Below the pieces are notes generated by a model. The model was not told the origin of the DNA, ran no database searches, and saw nothing but the letters and a program-made list of their open reading frames with translations. From Amycolatopsis bartoniae (GTDB taxonomy: Bacteria > Actinomycetota > Actinomycetes > Mycobacteriales > Pseudonocardiaceae), in the NCBI RefSeq assembly GCF_014191255.1, contig NZ_JACHWH010000004.1:1-64000 (forward strand): 64,000 bases of DNA, read 5' to 3'. The position numbers were made by a program, and so were the translations under genes. Below, one piece after another: positions 25,726 through 35,101 of the stretch; the first letter of the stretch is position 1; every line of letters starts with the position of its first letter.

Positions 25726-27018
25726 GTGTCCCCCGTGAACAGGGTTTTCGCCGCTCAGCTGGCCGGTCTGCCCGTGTTCGGGCCGGACGGCGAGTCGATC
25801 GGCAAGGTGCGGGACCTCGTCGTCGGGCTCCGGCTGGACCGGCAGCCGCCGCGAGTGCTGGGACTGGTGGTCGAGCTGTCCACACGGCGGCGCGTGTTCG
25901 TGCCGATGCTGCGGGTCACCTCGATCGAGCCCAACGCCGTCACGCTCGCCACGGGTTCGGTCAACATGCGCCAGTTCCACCAGCGCCCCAACGAGGTGCT
26001 CGTGCTCGGGCAGCTCACCGACGCCCACGCGACGCTGCGCGAGAACGACACGCGCGTCACGGTCGTCGACGCCGCGATGGAACCGATCCGCACGCGCGAC
26101 TGGGTGCTGACGAGGCTCGCCGTCCGCGAGCGCACCAGCCGCCTCGGGCTGGGCAGGCGCCGCGCGTCGCTGCAGGTGCTGCCGTGGGACGACGTGTCCG
26201 GGCTCGGCCTCACCGATCTCACCGCGCAGCCGCAGGGCGCGGGCCAGCTGCTGATGCTGTTCGACACCATGCGGGCGGTCGACATCGCCGCGACGGTGCG
26301 GGACCTGCCGACCAAGCGCAGGCACGAGGTCGCCGACTCGATGGACGACGAGCGGCTCGCCGACGTGCTGGAGGAACTGCCGGAGGACGACCAGAAGGAG
26401 CTGCTGCAGCACCTTTCGGAGGAACGCGCGGCGGACATCCTGGAGGCGATGAACCCGGACGACGCGGCCGACCTGCTCGCCGAGCTGGCGCCCGCCGACC
26501 AGAGCCGCCTGCTGGAGCTGATGGAACCGGAGGAGTCCGAGCCCGTCCGGCGGCTGCTCGCGTACTCGTCCGACACCGCAGGCGGCCTGATGACGCCCGA
26601 ACCCGTGGTCCTCGCTCCGGACGCGACCGTCGCGGAGGCCCTCGCCCACATCCGCAACGCCGACCTGCCCGCCGCGCTCGCCACGATGGTGTTCGTGTGC
26701 CGACCGCCGTCGGCGACACCCACCGGCCGTTACGTCGGTGTCGCGCACTTCCAGCGGCTGCTGCGCGAACCGCCCGCGGAGCTCGTCGCGAGCGCCGTCG
26801 ACACCGACCTGCCCGCGTTGCGCCCCGGCGCCCCGCTGGCCGAGGTCACCCGCTACTTCGCGGCGTACAACCTGGCGTGCGGGCCGGTGGTGGACGAGCA
26901 GGACCACCTGGTCGGCGCGGTCACCGTCGACGACGTGCTGGACCACCTGCTGCCGGAGGGCTGGCGCGAGACCGGCCTGCACGACGTGACCAACAAGGAG
27001 GAGGTGGAGCATGCCTGA
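25726..27018 (+). CDS. PRC-barrel / MgtE_N / CBS-pair protein (no channel domain)
   Basis: A 430-residue cytoplasmic protein. Residues ~5-75 look like a PRC-barrel (GPDGESIGKVRDLVV). Residues ~180-290 are helical MgtE N-domain repeats (MDDERLADVLEELPEDDQ, LLQHLSEERAADILEAMNPDD). A CBS pair follows (~295-415: LMTPEPVVLAPDATVAEAL, DEQDHLVGAVTVDDVLDHLL). The membrane channel of true MgtE is absent, so it may sense Mg2+ or regulate another transporter. TAACCT six bases before GTG 25726 suggests a leaderless start. It overlaps the DUF1003 gene by 8 bases; the pair matches Rv1232c-Rv1231c (from memory). Confidence 0.85.
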   Translation: MSPVNRVFAAQLAGLPVFGPDGESIGKVRDLVVGLRLDRQPPRVLGLVVELSTRRRVFVPMLRVTSIEPNAVTLATGSVNMRQFHQRPNEVLVLGQLTDAHATLRENDTRVTVVDAAMEPIRTRDWVLTRLAVRERTSRLGLGRRRASLQVLPWDDVSGLGLTDLTAQPQGAGQLLMLFDTMRAVDIAATVRDLPTKRRHEVADSMDDERLADVLEELPEDDQKELLQHLSEERAADILEAMNPDDAADLLAELAPADQSRLLELMEPEESEPVRRLLAYSSDTAGGLMTPEPVVLAPDATVAEALAHIRNADLPAALATMVFVCRPPSATPTGRYVGVAHFQRLLREPPAELVASAVDTDLPALRPGAPLAEVTRYFAAYNLACGPVVDEQDHLVGAVTVDDVLDHLLPEGWRETGLHDVTNKEEVEHA

Positions 27019-27529
27019 ACTGCTTCAGAGGCGGCGGCTGGACCAGCCACGCGCATCGACGCGCCGGGTGATCTCGATCGACCCGGACGCCTTCGGGCGG
27101 ATCTCCGAGCGGCTGGCCCGGTTCCTCGGCACCGGCAAGTACCTGTTCTGGCAGACGCTCATCGTCGTCGTGTGGATCGCCATCAACCTCGGCGCGGCGT
27201 CGCTCCGCTGGGACCCGTACCCGTTCATCCTGCTCAACCTGGCCTTCTCCACGCAGGCGGCGTACGCGGCGCCCCTGATCCTGCTCGCGCAGAACCGGCA
27301 GGACGACCGCGACCGCGTCTCGCTGGAGGAGGACCGCAACCGGGTCGCCCAGACCAAGGCCGACACCGAGTACCTGGCGCGGGAGCTGGCGGCGCTGCGG
27401 CTGGCGATCGGCGAGGTCGCGACGCGCGACTACCTGCGCGGTGAGCTGGACAAGCTGCGCGAGGACCTGAACACGAAGCCGCGGAAGAACAAAGGGAGGC
27501 AGGCGCCGGAGCCCGTTACCCCTACGTAG
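27011..27529 (+). CDS. DUF1003 membrane protein
   Basis: A 172-residue protein with two membrane helices (FWQTLIVVVWIAINLGA and the conserved PYPFILLNLAFSTQAAYAAP). The DUF1003 hallmark LLAQNRQDDRDR follows, then a helical, charged cytoplasmic tail. The start overlaps the PRC/MgtE_N/CBS gene by 8 bases, with GAGGAGG upstream as ribosome-binding site. Tight coupling suggests a two-protein complex in which the soluble CBS protein controls this membrane subunit, possibly in divalent-cation handling. That role is inference. Confidence 0.85.
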   Translation: MPELLQRRRLDQPRASTRRVISIDPDAFGRISERLARFLGTGKYLFWQTLIVVVWIAINLGAASLRWDPYPFILLNLAFSTQAAYAAPLILLAQNRQDDRDRVSLEEDRNRVAQTKADTEYLARELAALRLAIGEVATRDYLRGELDKLREDLNTKPRKNKGRQAPEPVTPT

Positions 27530-27594
27530 CCGCCAGCCCCTCGCCCGACCACCGCCCCTCAACGAGGCGCTTCGCGCCGCAGTAACCTCGACCT

Positions 27595-28740
27595 ATGACC
27601 AGCACCCAGCAGAGCCCCAGCGTCGAGGACGTCCGCGCGGCGCTGAAGGACGTCTACGACCCCGAGATCAAGAAGCCGATCACCGATCTGGGCATGGTCA
27701 AGGACGTCGTCGTCGGCGACGACGGGGTCGTGACGGTCTCGGTGTACCTGACGGTCGCGGGCTGTCCGCTGAAGGACACGATCACGCGCGACACCACGAA
27801 GGCCGTCGGCAAGCTCGACGGGGTGCGGGACGTGCGGGTCGAGCTGGACGTGATGAGCGACGAGCAGCGCACCGAGCTGCGCAAGTCGCTGCGCGGGGAC
27901 GCGGCGGAGCCGGTGATCCCGTTCGCGCAGCCGGGCTCGCTGACGCGGGTGTACTGCGTCGCGTCCGGCAAGGGCGGCGTCGGCAAGTCGAGCGTGACGG
28001 TGAACCTCGCGGTGGCGATGGCCGAGCGCGGCCTGTCGGTCGGCGTGGTGGACGCGGACATCTACGGCCACTCGGTGCCGCGCATGCTGGGCGCGACCGA
28101 GAAGCCGACCAAGGTCGACACCATGATCATGCCGCCGCAGGCGCACGGCGTGAAGGTCATCTCGATCGGCATGTTCACCCCCGGCAACACGCCGGTGGTG
28201 TGGCGCGGGCCGATGCTGCACCGCGCGCTACAGCAGTTCCTGGCCGACGTGTTCTGGGGCGACCTCGACATCCTGCTGCTGGACCTGCCGCCGGGCACGG
28301 GCGACATCGCCATCTCGGTGGCGCAGCTGATCCCGAACGCGGAGATCCTGGTGGTCACCACGCCCCAGCAGGCGGCGGCGGAGGTGGCCGAGCGCGCGGG
28401 CGCGATCGCGATGCAGACCCGTCAGCGCCTGGCGGGCGTCATCGAGAACATGTCGTGGCTCGAAACGCCTTCCGGTGAGCGCATGGAGATCTTCGGCGCG
28501 GGCGGTGGCCAGACGGTGGCGGACAGCCTGTCCAAGTCGACGGGCGCGAAGGTCCCGCTGCTGGGCCAGGTCCCACTCGACCCCCGCCTGCGTGAACAGG
28601 GCGACGCGGGCACGCCTCTCGTACTGGCCGAGCCGGAGGCCCCGGCCGCGCAGGTGCTCAAGGACGTGGCGAAGCAGCTGTCGGTCAGGGCCCGCGGCCT
28701 GGCGGGCATGATGCTGAACGTGACCCCGAAGGGCCGCTGA
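27595..28740 (+). CDS. mrp: Mrp/ApbC/NBP35-type Fe-S carrier ATPase
   Basis: A 381-residue protein. An N-terminal MIP18/DUF59 domain (residues ~8-85, ALKDVYDPEIKKPITDLGM) precedes a P-loop ATPase with the deviant Walker A SGKGGVGKSS near residue 125 and DLPPGTGDIA. Family members bind and transfer 4Fe-4S clusters. The usual C-x-x-C cluster motif near the C-terminus is not obvious here, so cluster binding is uncertain. TAACCT six bases before the ATG suggests a leaderless transcript. Same relative place as mycobacterial mrp. Confidence 0.9.
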   Translation: MTSTQQSPSVEDVRAALKDVYDPEIKKPITDLGMVKDVVVGDDGVVTVSVYLTVAGCPLKDTITRDTTKAVGKLDGVRDVRVELDVMSDEQRTELRKSLRGDAAEPVIPFAQPGSLTRVYCVASGKGGVGKSSVTVNLAVAMAERGLSVGVVDADIYGHSVPRMLGATEKPTKVDTMIMPPQAHGVKVISIGMFTPGNTPVVWRGPMLHRALQQFLADVFWGDLDILLLDLPPGTGDIAISVAQLIPNAEILVVTTPQQAAAEVAERAGAIAMQTRQRLAGVIENMSWLETPSGERMEIFGAGGGQTVADSLSKSTGAKVPLLGQVPLDPRLREQGDAGTPLVLAEPEAPAAQVLKDVAKQLSVRARGLAGMMLNVTPKGR

Positions 28741-28750
28741 GCAGGCGGTT

Positions 28751-29665
28751 CTACGCCACCTGAATGATCGTCCGGCCGCCGGCGCGGCGGCGGGAAGCCA
28801 GCGCGTCGGGCGCCTCGGTCAGCGGCCGTACGGCGCCGATGCGGGGCTTGAGGCGCCCGTCCCGCACCCGCTGGGCCAGCTCGGCCAGCTGCCCGCGGTC
28901 CGGCTCGACCACGAAGAAGATCGCGCGGCCGTCCTCGGGCTGCACCTCGGGTGGCGTGGCGATGCTCACGACGGTGCCGCCGGGACGCACCAGCGCGGTC
29001 GACTGCTTCAGTACGTCGCCGCCGATCACGTCGAAGACCACGTCGACCTGCCCGACGCCCGCCAGCGGTTCGGCGCCCAGGTCCACGAACGCCCGGGCAC
29101 CGAGGCCGAGCACGACCTCGCGGTCATCGGCCCGTCCGGTGCCGATCACGGACGCGCCCGCCTCGCGCGCGAGCTGAACGGCAGTCGACCCCACCGCACC
29201 GGCGGCGCCGTGGATCAGGACGGTCTGGCCGGTGGTGAGCCCGGCGTGGACGAACAGCCCCTGCCACGCGGTCAGCCCCGAGATCGGCAGTGCCGCGGCC
29301 ACGGTGTGGTCGATGTCGGCGGCCAGCGGAGCGAGGTTGCGGGCCTCGACGGCGGTGTACTCCGCCAGTGAACCGTTGCGGGCCCAGTCGGTCAGGCCGA
29401 ACACCCGCTGGCCGACGGTGAGGCCGGTGGTGCCGTAGCCCAGCTCGGTGACGACGCCGGACAGTTCGTGGCCCGGCACGCTGGGCGTGCGGTCGCGGCC
29501 CGCCCGGTCGGTCCACGTCGCGGGCCAGTCGAGTTCGCCGGGAGTGAAGCCGGCCGCGTGGACGCGCACGATGACGTCGTTCTCGGCGGCATGCGGGTGG
29601 GGCAGGTCGGTCGGGGTGAGCCCGCCGATCCCGGCGTTCCGGTCCCGTACGACGATGGCTTTCAC
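28751..29665 (-). CDS. Zinc-independent NADP-dependent quinone/alcohol oxidoreductase
   Basis: A 304-residue medium-chain dehydrogenase/reductase without the catalytic zinc Cys/His set. It has the GroES-like part (HAAGFTPGELDWPA, VPGHELSGVV) and the nucleotide-binding loop VLIHGAAGAVGSTAVQLAREAG. Such enzymes reduce quinones or enones with NADPH. GTG 29665 has AAAGGGA six bases upstream. A remnant of a DJ-1/PfpI-type gene lies divergently beyond it. Confidence 0.87.
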   Translation of the reverse strand: MKAIVVRDRNAGIGGLTPTDLPHPHAAENDVIVRVHAAGFTPGELDWPATWTDRAGRDRTPSVPGHELSGVVTELGYGTTGLTVGQRVFGLTDWARNGSLAEYTAVEARNLAPLAADIDHTVAAALPISGLTAWQGLFVHAGLTTGQTVLIHGAAGAVGSTAVQLAREAGASVIGTGRADDREVVLGLGARAFVDLGAEPLAGVGQVDVVFDVIGGDVLKQSTALVRPGGTVVSIATPPEVQPEDGRAIFFVVEPDRGQLAELAQRVRDGRLKPRIGAVRPLTEAPDALASRRRAGGRTIIQVA

Positions 29666-29821
29666 GTCGAATCCCTTTCTCGGGTCTGGTTTTTCGGTCA
29701 GCGCTCCAGGCCGAGCCGGTGTGCGTGCGTCCATGTTGCCGAGCGCGGTGCCCCCGGCGCCGCCTTCATCCGGCCAGAAACCCCTCGAATCCGGACGCGT
29801 GCTACGAAGGGCTTTGCCTTC

Positions 29822-29938
29822 GTCCACCTCGCGATCCTCGTCTACGACGAGGTGACCCTGCTGGACGTCGCCGATCCGGCGGAGGTATTCAAGGAGGCCA
29901 ACCGGTTCGGCACGGCTCGCCGCGGCGAGTCCGGCTAA
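29822..29938 (+). pseudogene. Remnant of a DJ-1/PfpI-type (GlxA-like) regulator N-terminus
   Basis: The frame reads VHLAILVYDEVTLLDVADP then AEVFKEANRFGTARRGESG and stops. This is very like the first strand and helix of DJ-1/PfpI-domain AraC regulators, but only ~38 codons remain and no good start codon is present. Such regulators often sit beside oxidoreductase genes, as here. The rest of the gene is absent, so this is a truncated remnant. Confidence 0.5.
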
Positions 29939-29986
29939 CGGCACCCGGCACGACGACCGGCACCGGCCGCCAGCCCGTGAAAATTC

Positions 29987-30385
29987 CTACGTCGCGTCCG
30001 GGTCGACCGGCGGCTTCTCCCCCGGCTTCAACGCCTCCGGCTCCGCCTTCGCGGCCGCCGGGTACCCGTTCGGCTTGGTGCTCCCGCCGCTGGTTCCGTT
30101 GAGCCCCAACGGGTCCGGGTCGCCGTCGAAGAGGTGGTTGGTGATCGCCCTGCGGGGGTCGAAGTTCCGCAGCTGCCGCAGGTCCTCCAGCGGCTTGCGG
30201 AATTCGTCGAACTCCGGGCCCATCTCCTCGCGCAGCTGCTCGCGGGCGCCGTTGGCGAACTCACGCACCTTCCGCACGCTCTTCGCCAGCCAGGACGCCG
30301 CCTCCGGCAGCCGCTCGGGACCGAGGATGAACAGCCCGGCCACGATGAGTACGAGTATCTCGCCCCAGCCCACACTGTCGAACAC
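29987..30385 (-). CDS. tatB: Sec-independent translocase subunit TatB
   Basis: A 132-residue TatB. The N-terminal membrane helix ([20 protein letters not shown]) runs into the family GPERLP hinge, followed by an amphipathic helix ([20 protein letters not shown]) and a Pro-rich disordered tail. With TatA/TatC it exports folded proteins; those genes are not in this window. GTG 30385 has GAGGAGG seven bases upstream. It follows htrA, as in the mycobacterial sigE-rseA-htrA-tatB order. Confidence 0.92.
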   Translation of the reverse strand: MFDSVGWGEILVLIVAGLFILGPERLPEAASWLAKSVRKVREFANGAREQLREEMGPEFDEFRKPLEDLRQLRNFDPRRAITNHLFDGDPDPLGLNGTSGGSTKPNGYPAAAKAEPEALKPGEKPPVDPDAT

Positions 30386-30429
30386 CAGCGAACCTCCTCG
30401 CGACCCAAAGCCCCGCTCAGGGTACTCCG

Positions 30430-31968
30430 CTAATCAGAACCCAGGGTTACGTCAACCACAAGAGGCCGCCCCTGCCGGACCAGCTGCACGGGCACGACAT
30501 CGCCCACGTTGTGCGCCCGCACCGCGACAGTCAGCTCGGCCGCGTTGCGCACCAGCCGGTCCCCGACCTTGGTGATCACGTCGCCCTCGGCGATGCCGGC
30601 CTTCGCCGCCGGGCCGCCGTCGGCGACGTTCAGCACCTGCGCGCCCTCGGAGGTGTCCGCGGAGACCGACGCCGCGTTGATGCCGATGTCCGCGTGCTTG
30701 ACCTGCCCGCTGCTGATGAGCACCTTCGCGATGCGCATCGCGTCGTCCGCCGGGATCGCGAACCCGATGCCGATGCTGCCGCCCTGCCCGGACTCGCCGC
30801 TGTCGGTGCGGATCGAGGAGTTGATGCCGATCAGCGCGCCCGTGGAGTCGACGAGCGCGCCGCCGGAGTTGCCGCGGTTGATGGGCGCGTCGGTCTGGAT
30901 CGCGTCGTACGTCACCGGCGGCTCGCCGTTCTCGCCCTGCGCGGTGATGGGCCGGTGCAGCGCGCTGACGATGCCCGCGGTCACGGTGTTCTGGAGCCCG
31001 AGCGGCGAACCGACCGCGATCACCGAGTCGCCGACCTCCAGGTCGGAGGACTTGCCGACCTGGATCACCACCGGATTGGCCACGGCGACCTTGATGACGG
31101 CCAGGTCGGTCTTCGGGTCGGTGCCCACGACCTTCGCCTCGGTGCGCGTGCCGTCGGTGAACACGGCGGTGATCGTCGCCTGCGGGTCGGTGGTCGCGAG
31201 CGAGATGACGTGGTTGTTGGTGACGGCGTAGCCACCGGCGTCGATCATCACGCCCGACCCGACGCTGCCGGACTCCCCGGACTTGACCTCGATCGAGATC
31301 ACCGCCGGGGACACGCGCTGCGCGATGTCGGCGATCGAACCCGGCGCGCGTTCCTTGCCCGCCTCGGCCTCGGCGATCGTGGCGCTGCCGGTCAGCGAGT
31401 TGCCGGTGCTGGCGACCCACCAGCCGACGAACCCGCCCACGGCGCCGATCAGCAGGCACACCACGCCGAGCAGACCCAAGGCGGTCGGCTTCACGCGGCG
31501 CCCGAACAGCACCTCCGGCAGGGACAGCAACGCGCCGCGCGGGCGCTCGTCGTCGCCCTTCGCCGCGTCGTCGGCCGCCAGCGCGGGGCTGCCGAGCACG
31601 GCCGGAGCACCGGGATCACGCCACGGGTCCGCCGTCTTCGACCACAGCGGTGCTTCACCGGGCTTGCCCGAGCCGTTGCCATTGTCGTCCGCCGGGCGCT
31701 GCAGCTGGACGTCCTCGGCGCCGGGCGGCCGCCCGAACGCCTCGGCCAGCGACTCCGGGGCCGGCGGCTTGGCGATGATCGTGTCCGAGCCCCGCCCGTT
31801 GGGCGTGTAGAGCTTGTCGAACGCCCCGTCCACCCCGCGCGGGCGGCCGAACACGGCGGCCTGCGCGGCGTCGACCGGGGGCCGGTCCAGTGGCTTCGGG
31901 GCGAGCCGCGGCTCTTGGTCCTCTGGCGTGTTCGGCTGGCTCATCGTTCCCCGGGGCTGGACGGACAT
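30430..31968 (-). CDS. htrA: HtrA-like membrane serine protease with PDZ domain
   Basis: A 512-residue protease/chaperone. A ~155-residue disordered cytoplasmic part precedes one membrane helix ([21 protein letters not shown]). An extracytoplasmic trypsin-like domain has the triad His in TNNHVI (~251), Asp in KTDLAVI (~288) and Ser in GNSGGAL (~367). A PDZ domain ends the chain ([20 protein letters not shown]). It handles misfolded envelope proteins and in mycobacteria acts with the SigE/RseA circuit. ATG 31944 is an alternative start, eight codons in. Confidence 0.93.
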   Translation of the reverse strand: MSVQPRGTMSQPNTPEDQEPRLAPKPLDRPPVDAAQAAVFGRPRGVDGAFDKLYTPNGRGSDTIIAKPPAPESLAEAFGRPPGAEDVQLQRPADDNGNGSGKPGEAPLWSKTADPWRDPGAPAVLGSPALAADDAAKGDDERPRGALLSLPEVLFGRRVKPTALGLLGVVCLLIGAVGGFVGWWVASTGNSLTGSATIAEAEAGKERAPGSIADIAQRVSPAVISIEVKSGESGSVGSGVMIDAGGYAVTNNHVISLATTDPQATITAVFTDGTRTEAKVVGTDPKTDLAVIKVAVANPVVIQVGKSSDLEVGDSVIAVGSPLGLQNTVTAGIVSALHRPITAQGENGEPPVTYDAIQTDAPINRGNSGGALVDSTGALIGINSSIRTDSGESGQGGSIGIGFAIPADDAMRIAKVLISSGQVKHADIGINAASVSADTSEGAQVLNVADGGPAAKAGIAEGDVITKVGDRLVRNAAELTVAVRAHNVGDVVPVQLVRQGRPLVVDVTLGSD

Positions 31969-32027
31969 CGTGGGCTCGGCAGAACCCTACGTCACCCCAT
32001 GATCCCGCTCGACCGGTGAAACGGGCG

Positions 32028-32690
32028 TCAGCGGGCCTGCGCGACCGGTGTGGTCGTCGGCGTGGAGGTGGTCGTGGGAACCGCGGACACCAGCGGCGGC
32101 TGACCGCCGAGCTGGGCACGCAGCACGCCCGGCGAACCGTTCGGCTGCTGCGGCACCTGGTCGTTACCGCCGCCGGAGGTCGCGACAAGCACGAGCGCGC
32201 TCAGCACGATGCCGGACACGACGACCCCGGCGCCCTGCGCGGCGCGGCGCCGCACCGAGCTCGACCGGTGGGAGTTCAGCACCGCGGACCCGCCGCCCAG
32301 CGGCGTGCCGGAACCCAGCGGAGCGGACGAGCCGAACATCGACGGCAGGTGCCGCAGCCCGGCGACCCGCTCGGGACGCTGGATGGCGACCAGCTGGCCG
32401 TCCTGGGTGATCGCCAGGTTGTCGGGCGTGGTGGGCAGGTCGGTGTGCTCCGGGATGGCACGCAGGCTTGCCAGGAAACCGGCGGACATGCTGGGCGCAC
32501 CGGCGCGTTTCACCTCGGCCCGGGCCTGTCGTTGCGCTGCCACCTCGGCGGCGCAGCACGGGCACCCGGCGATGTGCGAAGCGGCGCGGTCCCGCGCACC
32601 CAGCGACAGCTCGCCGTCCACGAAGGCGACGACCACGTCGGGCAGCAGATGCGACTCGGGAAGCAGACCCCGGCCTCGCAGATCGGTCAT
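32028..32690 (-). CDS. rseA: Anti-sigma factor RseA-like (zinc-binding)
   Basis: A 220-residue protein. The zinc anti-sigma motif is H39-x3-C43-x2-C46 (HIAGCPCC). After a linker there is one hydrophobic helix ([16 protein letters not shown]) and a Pro/Thr tail. The order sigE-rseA-htrA-tatB indicates it binds SigE and releases it on envelope or redox stress. The helix implies membrane attachment, whereas the mycobacterial homologue is usually described as soluble. ATG 32690 overlaps the sigE stop (ATGA). Confidence 0.88.
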   Translation of the reverse strand: MTDLRGRGLLPESHLLPDVVVAFVDGELSLGARDRAASHIAGCPCCAAEVAAQRQARAEVKRAGAPSMSAGFLASLRAIPEHTDLPTTPDNLAITQDGQLVAIQRPERVAGLRHLPSMFGSSAPLGSGTPLGGGSAVLNSHRSSSVRRRAAQGAGVVVSGIVLSALVLVATSGGGNDQVPQQPNGSPGVLRAQLGGQPPLVSAVPTTTSTPTTTPVAQAR

Positions 32691-33313
32691 ACGGACGCCT
32701 CCACGGATTCCTCCTCCTTCAGCGCGCGCCGCCGCTCGAGCGAGGCACGCAGCGCCTGCCGCCCGCGGTGGATGCGGCTGCGCACCGTGCCCAGCTTGAC
32801 GCCGAGCGTGGCGCCGATCTCCTCGTAGGACAGTCCTTCGACGTCGCACAGCACCACCGCGGCGCGGAACTCCGGCGGCAGCTCGTCGAGCGCGGCCTGC
32901 AGGTCCGGGTCGAGGTGGGTCTCGCTGTACACCTGCTCCGGGCTCGGGTCGTCGCCGACGATCCGGTCGGTGTCCTCGGGCAGCCCCTCCATGCGCACCC
33001 GCGAACGGCGGCGCGCCATGTCGAGGAAGAGGTTGGTGGTGATGCGGTGCAGCCAGCCCTCGAAGGTGCCGGGCTTGTAGGAGGCGAGGGACCGGAAGAC
33101 GCGGATGAAGGTCTCCTGCGTCAGGTCCTCGGCGTCGTGGGTGTTACCGGTGAGGCGGTACGCGAGCCGGTAGACCCGGTCGGCGTGCTCCCGCACGACC
33201 TCGTCCCAGGACGGCGGCGTCCACGCGGCCTCGTCGACCGTCACGGGACGGCCTTCGGGCGCGAGCTGCTCGTTCGACGGGCTCTTCTGCATCGGCGGGG
33301 AAGGCACCTCCAT
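32687..33313 (-). CDS. sigE: ECF sigma factor SigE
   Basis: A 208-residue ECF sigma factor. Region 2 (~40-110: [37 protein letters not shown]) and region 4 (~140-195: [39 protein letters not shown]) are complete. It directs envelope-stress genes. GGGAGA sits ~8 bases before the ATG. A GGAAC-N17-CGTT promoter upstream indicates autoregulation. Coupled to rseA by an ATGA overlap. Confidence 0.93.
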   Translation of the reverse strand: MEVPSPPMQKSPSNEQLAPEGRPVTVDEAAWTPPSWDEVVREHADRVYRLAYRLTGNTHDAEDLTQETFIRVFRSLASYKPGTFEGWLHRITTNLFLDMARRRSRVRMEGLPEDTDRIVGDDPSPEQVYSETHLDPDLQAALDELPPEFRAAVVLCDVEGLSYEEIGATLGVKLGTVRSRIHRGRQALRASLERRRALKEEESVEASV

Positions 33314-33338
33314 CAGGCTGTTCTCCCAACTGCTTGCT

Positions 33339-33366
33339 CCAACGTGGTCCGGCCACGCCGTGTTCC
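33339..33366 (-). promoter_or_regulatory. ECF-type (SigE/SigH-like) promoter of sigE
   Basis: On the minus strand GGAAC (33366-33362) is followed after 17 bases by CGTTGG (33344-33339), about 26 bases before the sigE start codon. GGAAC-N16/18-CGTT is the consensus of the SigE/SigH group in actinobacteria. It would let SigE or a related stress sigma amplify the operon. Confidence 0.65.
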
Positions 33367-33490
33367 CTGGCGTCGAGAACGAGCTTGGCGCGTCTCCTTA
33401 TGGATGTAGTGAGACCGGACTGAGAGGTACCTGAGAGAAGTGTGCACGTCTTGCGCGGATTTGGCGACGACCAGCGCTAACCTTTCCCGC

Positions 33491-34123
33491 GTGACCTCCG
33501 AGACGCACGCCGGCGTCACCGACTTCGCCGCGAGCTACCTGCCCGACGACGACGTCCTGCTGACCGCCCGGCTGCGCGCGGAGGACCTGGGCTGCGGGGC
33601 GCTCGGCGCCTCGGTGGGCGCCACGCTGTGCTTCCTCGCCGCGAGCCTGCGGGCCCGCGCTGTCGTCGAGATCGGCACCGGCACCGGCGTCAGCGGCCTC
33701 TACCTGCTGCGGGGCATGGCGCCCGAGGGTGTGCTGACCTCGATCGACCTGGAGCCGGAGTACCACCGGACGGCGCGTAAGACCTTCGCCGAGGCCGGGT
33801 TTCCGCCGGGCCGGACGCGGTTGATCATGGGCCGCGCGCTGGAGGTGCTGCCCCGGCTCACCAGCGGCGGCTACGACCTGGTGTTCGTCGACGGGGTCCG
33901 CGAGGAGTACCCGAGCTACTACGAGCACGGCGTGCACCTGCTGCGGCCCGGCGGCGTCATCGCGTTCCACGGGGTGCTGCCGCCGCGCGTCGACCCGGCC
34001 CGGCGCGATCCGGGCGCGCTGGCGGCGCGCGACCTGGCCAGGGCGCTGCGCGACGACGAGCGGCTGGTGCCCGCGTTGCTGCCGGTCGGCGGCGGTCTGC
34101 TCGTGGCGGCGCTGCGCGCCTGA
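33491..34123 (+). CDS. O-methyltransferase (SAM-dependent)
   Basis: A 210-residue methyltransferase of the catechol-type O-MT family. The SAM loop is VVEIGTGTGVSGLYLL, with the acidic residue after strand 2 in SIDLEPEY. YDLVFVDGVREEYPSYYEH carries the metal-site aspartate of this family, although the usual later D-N pair reads FHGV here, so metal dependence is doubtful. TAACCT 7 bases before GTG 33491 suggests a leaderless start. Divergent from sigE as in mycobacteria (Rv1220c, from memory). Confidence 0.85.
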   Translation: MTSETHAGVTDFAASYLPDDDVLLTARLRAEDLGCGALGASVGATLCFLAASLRARAVVEIGTGTGVSGLYLLRGMAPEGVLTSIDLEPEYHRTARKTFAEAGFPPGRTRLIMGRALEVLPRLTSGGYDLVFVDGVREEYPSYYEHGVHLLRPGGVIAFHGVLPPRVDPARRDPGALAARDLARALRDDERLVPALLPVGGGLLVAALRA

Positions 34124-34181
34124 TTTCTGTCGTACCCCTCGGCTAGCGTGGCGGACGTCACGAAAGGAGAGGGGGTGCGCA

Positions 34182-34964
34182 GTGCGCGATGCCGTGGTCG
34201 AGGCCGCCAGGTTCCTCGCCGTGCGCTGCGGTGAGCAGGTCACGCTGGGAGATGTCGCGGACCACGTCGGGTACAGCCCGTTCCACCTTTCGCGTGCGTT
34301 CGAGCGCGAGCTCGGCCAGCCGCCGGGGCAGTTCCTGGCGGCGCACCGGTTCCAGCGGGCGAAGCAGCTCCTCCTGGCGGGGGACGAGCGGGTGATCGAC
34401 ATCTGCCACGAGGTCGGGTTCTCCTCGGTGGGCACGTTCACCACGCGGTTCACGGCGGCGGTGGGTCAGTCACCGGCGCGTTTCCGGCGGCTGCCGGAGG
34501 TGCTCGCGGAGGCGCCACCGGAGCCGGTGATCGTGCCGGGCAGCGCGCGGGACGGCGGCATGGTCACGGGCGTGGTCCGGCTGACCGCGGCGGCGCAGGC
34601 GGCGCTGGGGCAGGTGTCGGTGTACGTGGGGCTGTTCCGGAAGAGGAGTGCGCGCGGGTTCCCGGTGTGCGGCACGCTGCTCGCGGGGGCGGGCGACTTC
34701 CTGCTGCTCGGAGTGCCGCCGGGCACGTACTGGGTGCTCTCGTCGGCGCTCCCGGCCCGCGCGGGCCCGGTGCGGCAACTGGTGCCGGGGATCCAGATCT
34801 CGGGCGCCGCCCGGCTGCCGGTGCACGTCAGCGCCCGGCAGCCCGTGCACCACCGCGAGGTGTGGCTGGACGTGGCCCCACGGTGGGAGGCGCCGGTCCT
34901 GGTCGCGCTGCCGCCGCTGGCTTCGCCCCGGACGCTCAAGCGACTGGTCCCCGCGGGGCGGTGA
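34182..34964 (+). CDS. AraC-family regulator with C-terminal domain
   Basis: A 260-residue protein with its DNA-binding part at the N-terminus. Two helix-turn-helix units of AraC type span residues ~18-105 (VTLGDVADHVGYSPFHLSRAF and VIDICHEVGFSSVGTFTTRF). The C-terminal ~140 residues are beta-rich (GVVRLTAAAQAALGQVSVYV, LLLGVPPGTYWVLSSAL) and resemble a carbohydrate or small-molecule binding fold. Target unknown. AAAGGAGA precedes GTG 34182. Confidence 0.8.
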   Translation: MRDAVVEAARFLAVRCGEQVTLGDVADHVGYSPFHLSRAFERELGQPPGQFLAAHRFQRAKQLLLAGDERVIDICHEVGFSSVGTFTTRFTAAVGQSPARFRRLPEVLAEAPPEPVIVPGSARDGGMVTGVVRLTAAAQAALGQVSVYVGLFRKRSARGFPVCGTLLAGAGDFLLLGVPPGTYWVLSSALPARAGPVRQLVPGIQISGAARLPVHVSARQPVHHREVWLDVAPRWEAPVLVALPPLASPRTLKRLVPAGR

Positions 34965-35101
34965 GGCACGCCTTCGAGGACCAGAAGTCGGACACGGTGC
35001 GCGGCCTCGTCGGGGCCGGGCGGGGAGTGGCGCTGCCGCCCCGGTCCGTGGCAGGCGTGGTGGCGGTCTTGCTGTCCCCGGAAGGCAGACGATCTGCCTG
35101 A
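34962..35101 (+). pseudogene. Possible remnant of a LysR-type effector domain
   Basis: Just after the AraC gene one frame reads FEDQKSDTVRGLVGAGRGV then ALPPRSVAGVVAVLL and stops at 35099-35101. This is close to the E-S-D-D-x-x-T-V-R-G-L-V-A-A-G-L-G-V-A-L-L-P segment of LysR effector domains. Nothing else of a LysR gene is nearby, so it would be a fragment. Chance resemblance remains possible. Confidence 0.35.
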
